A stretch of DNA of 64,000 nucleotides from Pyrus communis. Taxonomy: Eukaryota > Streptophyta > Magnoliopsida > Rosales > Rosaceae. The notes below the pieces were generated by a model that had not been told where the DNA came from, made no database searches, and saw nothing but the letters and a program-made list of their open reading frames with translations. The position numbers were made by a program, and so were the translations under genes. Below are positions 57,292-64,000 of this stretch, one piece after another; the stretch's first letter is position 1, and each line of letters begins with the position of its first letter. The stretch is from contig NC_084812.1 of NCBI RefSeq assembly GCF_963583255.1, positions 26,987,065 to 27,051,064 on the forward strand, given 5' to 3'.

Positions 57292-60200
57292 CTAGGCCTA
57301 GTTTATGGTTGATCCTTTTGGGTTTTGTGATTTTTCATATTTTGTGATTTAAGTGTTGTAAATGTTACAAGCTTTGTTCTTGCTTTGAATATAAATTTTG
57401 CTTGAAAATTTAGCATCTCAAATGTTGTAGATGTATTTCATTAAAGCATGAATATTGGAACTAAAAGTTGGTTCCAAGTGTTTTGGGATTTTCGGCCAAA
57501 TCCAAAGGGTGATTTTTTTGGGTTCATGTTAGGCTTGTTAAAATGGTTTTAAAGTGCTTTTTGGAACCCCTAAGTACCTTAGGATATTAACCCTCTTTTG
57601 AGTTGTGAAAAATTGAGTTTTGGTAAGTGAAAACATTCATGGAGCTATTATGAGTTTTCATGAGTGTTCTTCAATGTTCTTGAAGTTCTTACCAAGAACA
57701 AAAAGTTTTGAAGTTTTGATTCAAGAGTTTTATGTTTTTCATAAAGTTTTGTTTTTCAAATGGTGGGTGATAGTTATTGGTGAGATGTGACTAAAAGAAT
57801 TTTAAAGTTTTATAAAAAACATTTTCTTACAAACCATCAAAGTCACCTTTGTCTCACCTACCAAAAACCACTTACAAAACTTTAGATTTTTTCAATTTTT
57901 CAACACTATGGCCGGCCACCTTTGGTAAAAGGTGTTGGAGGGACTTTTGTGCAATTATATAAAGTTTTGATACTTTTGTGTATTTGCATTTTGACCCCAA
58001 AAGTTTTTGTTTTAACAAAGTGACCCAAATTGTTGTGGTCATTGTTTTTTGGCCCAAAACAAAATGAGAACAAAAATTGTTTTGTCTCTTTAATGAGAAT
58101 TTGATTTTCATTATATTTAGTTCCATTTAAATCAATTCTATGGATCCAAAAACCAAATGATAATTGTTGCATTCAATTTAATTAGTTAAAGTGTTAATTA
58201 ATTAAAGGGTGATTATGAACCTTAGCCTACGATAATTGAGCTATGTGAATGGCCGTTTCAAATTTGTTTGAACCATGGGAATGAGTAGATTAAATTTTGG
58301 TTGTAATTTGATTTGATCAAATGTTGTAAAAGGGCATAAGCTCTTTTTTACTTTAAAGTAATTAGTTATATTCAATTGTTGTAAAGAGCATAAGCTCATA
58401 TTTACTTTGAAGTACTTCTTTCTTGCTTTATTTGATATGCATGAAATGAAGTAGTTGGGTCCAACGCCCTAAGACAACACGCCTTAATGTGATTAAACGC
58501 GTAACTAAAATCAATCTCCATCCCTAGTCCGAGATTCAACACAAGGCTCGTGTTGGATCTAATCAAAGGTTCATAGTCATCCTAAGGCCCTAAGGCAACT
58601 ATATAGTCCATCAATGAATGCAAACCTTATGTTAGTAGTATCATATACTCTTGCTTTAAAAACCGTTTTAAAAGCTTAGTGGGAGTATTATATACAACTA
58701 AATCAATCATATGGACCAATAGTTGTAATAGGACCAAAATTGTTTTAATTATGATTAAAATGAATATATATATGTGATGAGACCTAAAACCCTCAACAAA
58801 CGAATATTAAGTTGATAAACGAGAGATGTTTTGAACATTTCTTCGTAGGCCTTCCACCGTGGTGGGCTCCAATCGTTTGTGACTTGTACACCGGCTTCAC
58901 CCTATCATGGGGGAGTACAAAGTGCATGCTTACACTCAGGAGGAATCCATAAACATATGATGAGGTAAGTGTAGACAACGAGGATGGCCGATATCATATC
59001 ATTGTGAGGCTATTCTTGAACCCCTTCATGAACTAAGCATGGTGGGAATAACTTAACTAAGTGCAATGGTGCCGATATCGTATCATCGTGAGGTCACATT
59101 CTCTAGAGGCCAAACTAGATGGGTAATTACAAGAGTTGTAAATGAGTAAAGTGTTATTCTCTCATCATTATTTTTGCTAACCGATATCGTATTATCGTGA
59201 GGTGGGCTTAATAATGGTGAGTCTCCCATACCCCGCTAAGAGTTCAACAAAACTCTCGAATTCCGATGAGGGATATGGAATTTGCCAAAAATAGTGGGTG
59301 GTGCTATTTGATTTAAAGACCCGAATCAAATGGCTTAAAATCAATCAATTTATATTCGTTATGTATTTGTTTACCAATATATTTGCAAACGCTATCCAAA
59401 ACTTGACAAAGAAAAGCCGAATGCTTTAATTTCCGGACTTAGTTCTACAATCCCATAGATTGTCTTTAATGGCTTGTAGATGTAACTAAGTAGTCTCATC
59501 CTCACAATCTTCCTATTGATAATGTATCATTGGAAGAATATGTTAGATAAGTCTAACATGAGAAGGACAACACTTTTAATGTCATAATTCTTCAAATACA
59601 AATTGTTGTATGAAGAAATAAGAGTCGCTTTTCACAACCCTTAATCAACACAAACTTTAGTGCTTGTTTCTTTGTTACATAAACAAGGAACTTTTGAAGT
59701 AAGCACAAGGGCATGGACGCTTTATGTGCCATGATTCTTCACTTACAAAATGTTGTATGAAGAAATGAGAGTTGCCTTGAACAACTCTTGAAAGTTTGTA
59801 ATTATGTTTAGAACATAATGGTTGGTTGACAAAAATAGTCCATCAACATGGACTTATGATGATTTTGAATCATTGAGTGTTGAAGTGTTAAACCACTTAA
59901 CGAGACGGAAATTAGGCAAGGACTTCACCTTTGTGTCCCTATCCTAATGGTTCACTAAGTTTATTGTAAACTATATAGTGAACAATAACCACACACTCTC
60001 CAAATTGTTTGATGTGTATAACACAATTGAAATAAGTTTCAAGAGAGATAGTGGGAGTTTAGGGACCATGACTATTGTAGTCAAAGGAGAAGTCAAATGA
60101 AGAAGGCAAAATAACTCCAAGGGAACAAACTTTCTTTATGAAAGGATGGACATTGGAAGGGGTATTTGCAAGAAATGTCTTGCAAGTGTCAAGAACACAC

Positions 60201-60674
60201 CTTTCGAAGGTGTTGTAATATGTTCTTGAAATAGTTCAAAACAGTTGGTTCTTCTACTTGAATGCTTGATTCCGTATTAGTAACTATGTTTTACAATTGT
60301 TGTAAAAGTGTGCTAATAAAAAGTAGAAGATTAATGAGAGAAGAGAAAGTACTTCACATTCGGAAAGTGAATAAAATATAGATCTCTGCGAAAGCGGATT
60401 GTACTTACTTCCTCATATGAACTACCAAAGAAATTGGAAAATACTAAAGATTGTCTTTACATTCCAATTTTAAGGAACTTAAATCCGTCACTATAGTAGA
60501 GATGGATAAATGTTTTGTTTGACAAAACATTGTTCTTTATTAATCAATAATTAGATTATTGTAATTTAATTGGTTGTCTCTATAGTAGAGATGATGTGGT
60601 AGTTTAACTGTTTAGAATACGATGATGCTTAAAACCCAAAAGGTTGCAAGGTAGTGACTAATCCCAACTGAGAT
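57292..60674 (+). other. 5' interior of the Copia element, no open gag
   Basis: No frame is long enough for gag or protease. Three copies of a CCGATATCGTATCATCGTGAGG-type block occur at about 58986-59008, 59072-59095 and 59179-59201. The region seems to be untranslated or heavily decayed sequence. Confidence 0.5.
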
Positions 60675-62600
60675 GTGATACCTCTAAAACATAAGTTACG
60701 AGTTGGTCATAGATGGATGCTTTGGATCGTTAGATCCGGATCCAATACCTTCTTGTTAAAATTGTATAGAGGCGAAATGTTCGAATCTTTATTCTTTTGG
60801 AAAGAAGAAAGAATCACAAAGTTGTTGAGGTTAATTCACTTAGATGTTAGTGGCACTTGTCCACAACATAATACTACTCATGTTGTATGACATTCACTGA
60901 AGATCACTCTCGGTTGGACTATAGTTTATTTTGAATAAACACAAGTCCGAATACTTTGCAAAAGGTTTCAAAGAATTCAAGAAATGTAAGTAGATGGGTA
61001 AGACATCTAAAGTATTTACCTCCTTAGATTTGATCCAAGGAAAAAGTAACACTTTAGATTAATTTCCTTGAAAAATATCAAGGAAAGTAGCATCGTAAGA
61101 TAATGAAATTCTCCATTAGGAGAAGAATGAACATGAATAAGATTTAGTTCGTTGGACATTATCAATTACCCATATATATATATATGATATATACTTCTAA
61201 GACAACCTAGTTCCTATACCACAAGCTCCAAGGTAGTCCAGAAGGATTTATAAACCGTCTCAGTTGAATGGTTTGAACTTTATGACTATGTCATAGAGTT
61301 GCACCTCTTAATTCGAAAGAAATAAGAATGAAAATCCTTATGACTACATTGAGTGTATATACGATATATACTCAAGGAAATGGTAAAGTACCATTTGACC
61401 CGAAATAATGAAACCTTCACAGCTAATTGGTAGCTTAAGGTGACTACACTCAAAGAGAATGGTTGACTTTGAAGAAACCATCTTTGATGTAGTCTTGGTT
61501 TCAATTAATTCGAAGATTGCTAGCTACAACTAAATGGTGATTTAATGTTTGGACATAATATGGGTTTCCGAAACCATTATTAAGATAGTCTTGATAATAT
61601 ATGTCTAAAACTATAAATCACAAGACAGGTTAGTTGTAGAGATCCATCCATCATGGATCTTAGCAAGCTAGTGGGAGCTATAAGCGTCTTATGAGAAAAG
61701 ATCAATTGTTTGATTTCTCATAAAGATGTAAATGAATCTTTTGTTTACTAGGTTTACAAAAGATTAGTGGGAGTTAATCGTATTCCTAAATTTAAATATA
61801 TATATGATATATTAATTTTTTGGAAATGAAAAGAGTACTTCTTCGTTAAAGTTATTCTATAACGATAGAATGTATATGGGAGATATAGTCTATATAATGG
61901 AATGGAAATCTATAATGATATATTTCAAGATATAATTGGATTATATCAATCCCTAAAATAGACAAGAGATGCTAGGAAGTTTCTCATTTGATGATAAACT
62001 TCAATTAGAATGACAATTCTAGTGAGACTAGGAAGTTGTTCTTCTCAAAGGGAATGTACCCTTTGACTCCCAAAGAAATAATGCGTAAATAGAATCCTTT
62101 ATGCATAAGCAGAAAGGTGATTTATGTATTTCATATTGTATGAAAAAACATTGATATAAGATGTACCTAGAAAGGTACAAGACAATATCAGTGCAAGCCC
62201 AGGATCAGAACCATGGCAACTGTCAAGTGAGTCCTTAAGTATTTGAGAAATACTAAAGGATATATTACTCAATAATTGAGAAAGAATTAGAGTAATGTAA
62301 TGGAAGCGTAAATGTATTAGATTATGAATCTAATCCATCATTGGATATTTCTTCATTATGAATGAAGAGATAAACAGATATCTCTTTATTATGACTAAAA
62401 AGATATTTGGATGGAATCATTAAAGTAATGACTTTAGTGTGTTCCATTATGAATGCAAAATATATTGCCATATAGAAGTTTACAACAATGTTGTTTGGAT
62501 GGGAAAGTTCATTTATGAACTCTCTATTCGGTTCCAACCAGAAAGTGTATGACACTAATGGGGCGATAGCTCAAGCCAGGGAATCAAGGTCTCATCAAGG
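60675..62600 (+). pseudogene. Copia pol relic (integrase and RNase H traces)
   Basis: 60675-60890 includes KLLRLIHLDVSGTCP, which resembles the start of the Copia integrase core (LLxLIHxDVCGP). 62150-62250 has ISVQAQDQNHGN, a weak echo of the RT/RNase H junction region. 62463-62600 reads VVWMGKFIYELSI, then NGAIAQARESRSHQG, which fits the Copia RNase H motif around NGAIAxAxEPRSHQ. Frequent stops and frame changes lie between. It cannot make a polyprotein. Confidence 0.6.
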
Positions 62601-62789
62601 TCCGAACTCAAATGAGAGACTGAACCACATGATTAGGAATCATGAATAATGGTGACGTCGTTATTCTCAAGGTTGCTTCTATGGATAACATATAGATATC
62701 CATCTTGTTTAGGCCTACTACTCAGCCATTTATGAAATGAATTACAGAAGAGGTATCATCACTGATAACCAAGCTGATTGGCTCTAGTG

Positions 62790-62801
62790 CAAGTGGGAGA
62801 T
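62790..62801 (+). other. Polypurine tract of the Copia element
   Basis: CAAGTGGGAGAT lies directly before the TGTTGGAAA of the 3' LTR, as usual in this family. Confidence 0.85.
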
Positions 62802-63286
62802 TGTTGGAAATATGCCCTAAAACCAATCATATGATGATACTTTACGGACATTTCACAAAGTTAAACTAATGTAGTTTAAATGTAAAGGGCAAAGATTATT
62901 GTTTGAGCCGTCTCATATAAATGTTATATGCTTAAACGATAAGTCCAAGGAATATGTGATTGGAAGAATGCGATCTAAAGAAATTAGATTCATGAGACCA
63001 TTCTTTCGTTGACACATCCTAAACGTTCCTGATCATAGGATTGTCAATTGGGCATTGACAGTCCGTTAAGATCAGTATGTGCTATGTCTTCTCTCAGGGA
63101 GAGTGACTAGTCTCGAGTCATTGGTGTGTGTGACATCAAGACAAGTACGTAGGTGCTCAATAGAGAATGAGTTCACTGAACACGATCAACGAAGAGTTCT
63201 CATATTCATGTCACATGAGAACTCATGGTTGGGATAATGCAAATTAGTATTTTGACCTGAGGCATCACAGTTGTCTTGTGGTTAGG
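62802..63286 (+). repeat. 3' LTR of the Copia element, first 485 bp only
   Basis: Matches the 5' LTR from its first base up to GTGGTTAGG, where sequence of a new element begins. The rest of the LTR is either beyond the nested insertion or lost. Confidence 0.88.
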
Positions 63287-64000
63287 TGATAGGAGCATAT
63301 TCATGCGACTTAAATGGCTTGTTCTCGTGCATTTACGTTATGTTTCTTTAGTTATTTTAGTCCTTTAAGCTATTTTCGTGTGTTTGTAGGTCCAAAGGGC
63401 TAAAGGAGCAAAAAGATGCATTTTGGAGACTTTTGGAGCACTTTTGGGCTAAGGATGGATAGCTTATGCTTGGCGCCAAAATGTTGGACGAAATTGAAGA
63501 CCAAAGTGTTGGAACTTTGTTCCCTTTAGTTTTAGGACATTTAAACCTTTCCAATTCCCTTATGCCGTGCATCTCCACCTTTCTCCCAAAACCATACACA
63601 TGCATTCATTATTCATTCCCTCACATGCTCCCATTACTTATCATCACCACTTATCACTTATCATTCACCACTTATCACTTATCATATCATTCACCACTTA
63701 TCATTCATCACTTATCATTCACCACTTATCATTCATCAAACACATGCATTCACATGTTTTCACAATCCAACTCACATGCACATTCATCCACCTTTCTCCC
63801 TAAAACCGTGCACATGCAAACACATTCACCCACATGCACCCTTTATTCTTTCATCATTCCATCCACTCATTCATCAAACCACTCCCATCCATTTCATCAT
63901 TGCAAACATTCAAACAAACATCACTCATTGCCGTGGCCTCCCTTTGCATTCACATGCATCTCACTTCATCATTTCAGCCACAAAACCACTCCACATGCAC
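63287..64000 (+). mobile_element. 5' end of another LTR retrotransposon nested in the Copia 3' LTR (runs off the window)
   Basis: The match to the Copia LTR stops abruptly and TGATAGGAGCATATTC begins, a known style of Ty3/gypsy LTR start in plants. The following 700 bp are strikingly poor in G on this strand, rich in CA and CAT, with tandem ATCATTCACCACTT units at about 63636-63740. No coding sequence. The right end is outside the window. Confidence 0.6.

Larger units (their letters stand above)
55478..63286 (+). mobile_element. Copia-type LTR retrotransposon with decayed interior
   Basis: The 5' LTR (55478-57277), primer-binding site (57280-57291), degenerate interior, polypurine tract (62790-62801) and a partial 3' LTR (62802-63286) are all in order. 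It inserted into the inverted LTR at 54267-55477. The interior shows Copia integrase and RNase H traces but no open polyprotein. A target duplication cannot be checked because the 3' LTR is interrupted. Confidence 0.85.

Overview
This window is nuclear DNA of a flowering plant. Two genes have GT-AG introns and plant-type proteins (a class XI myosin and an MFSD12-like transporter), and the intergenic DNA is AT-rich and full of LTR retrotransposons, Helitrons, MITEs and a Cassandra element carrying 5S rRNA-derived sequence. The repeat families look like those of woody Rosaceae (apple/pear type), but that assignment rests on family resemblance from memory and is tentative.

Layout. 1-2480 is AT-rich intergenic DNA with a decayed element built of direct and inverted repeats. 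3014-9005 (+) is a 12-exon transporter gene (453 aa by my splice model) with a 297 bp Helitron in intron 3. 9954-10511 (-) is a 185-codon orphan ORF with a Ser-Pro repeat. 11198-20160 is a broken Ty3/gypsy locus: a decayed plant-mobile-domain gene on the minus strand, a polypurine tract, one LTR invaded by three tandem Cassandra LTR units, then gag, protease and the start of reverse transcriptase on the plus strand, all with stops or frameshifts. 20161-20753 is the 3' part of an LTR from another family. 22091-33498 (-) is a complete class XI myosin gene, 40 coding exons and about 1546 aa by my model, including a GC-AG intron.

33620-39240 is gene-free and holds two LTR relics and simple repeats. 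39229-54082 is a transposon nest. Helitron 1 (ending at 44555) carries exons of an AINTEGUMENTA-like AP2 transcription-factor gene and has a MITE at its 5' end. Five bases later Helitron 2 (44561-54082) begins; it carries a broken RPA1-like gene and is itself invaded by a 958 bp Mutator-like element (9 bp TSD) and a 2711 bp solo LTR (5 bp TSD). 54267-55477 is an inverted partial copy of an LTR related to that solo LTR. 55478-63286 is a Copia-type element with near-identical LTRs but ruined coding capacity; its 3' LTR is cut at 63287 by another LTR element that runs off the window.

The two multi-exon genes are unrelated housekeeping-type genes (membrane transport, and actin-based organelle transport). 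The most noteworthy content is the Helitron/MULE/LTR nest, the captured transcription-factor exons and the Cassandra array. Splice sites and residue numbers are hand-derived; frames and phases close across every intron of the two main genes.
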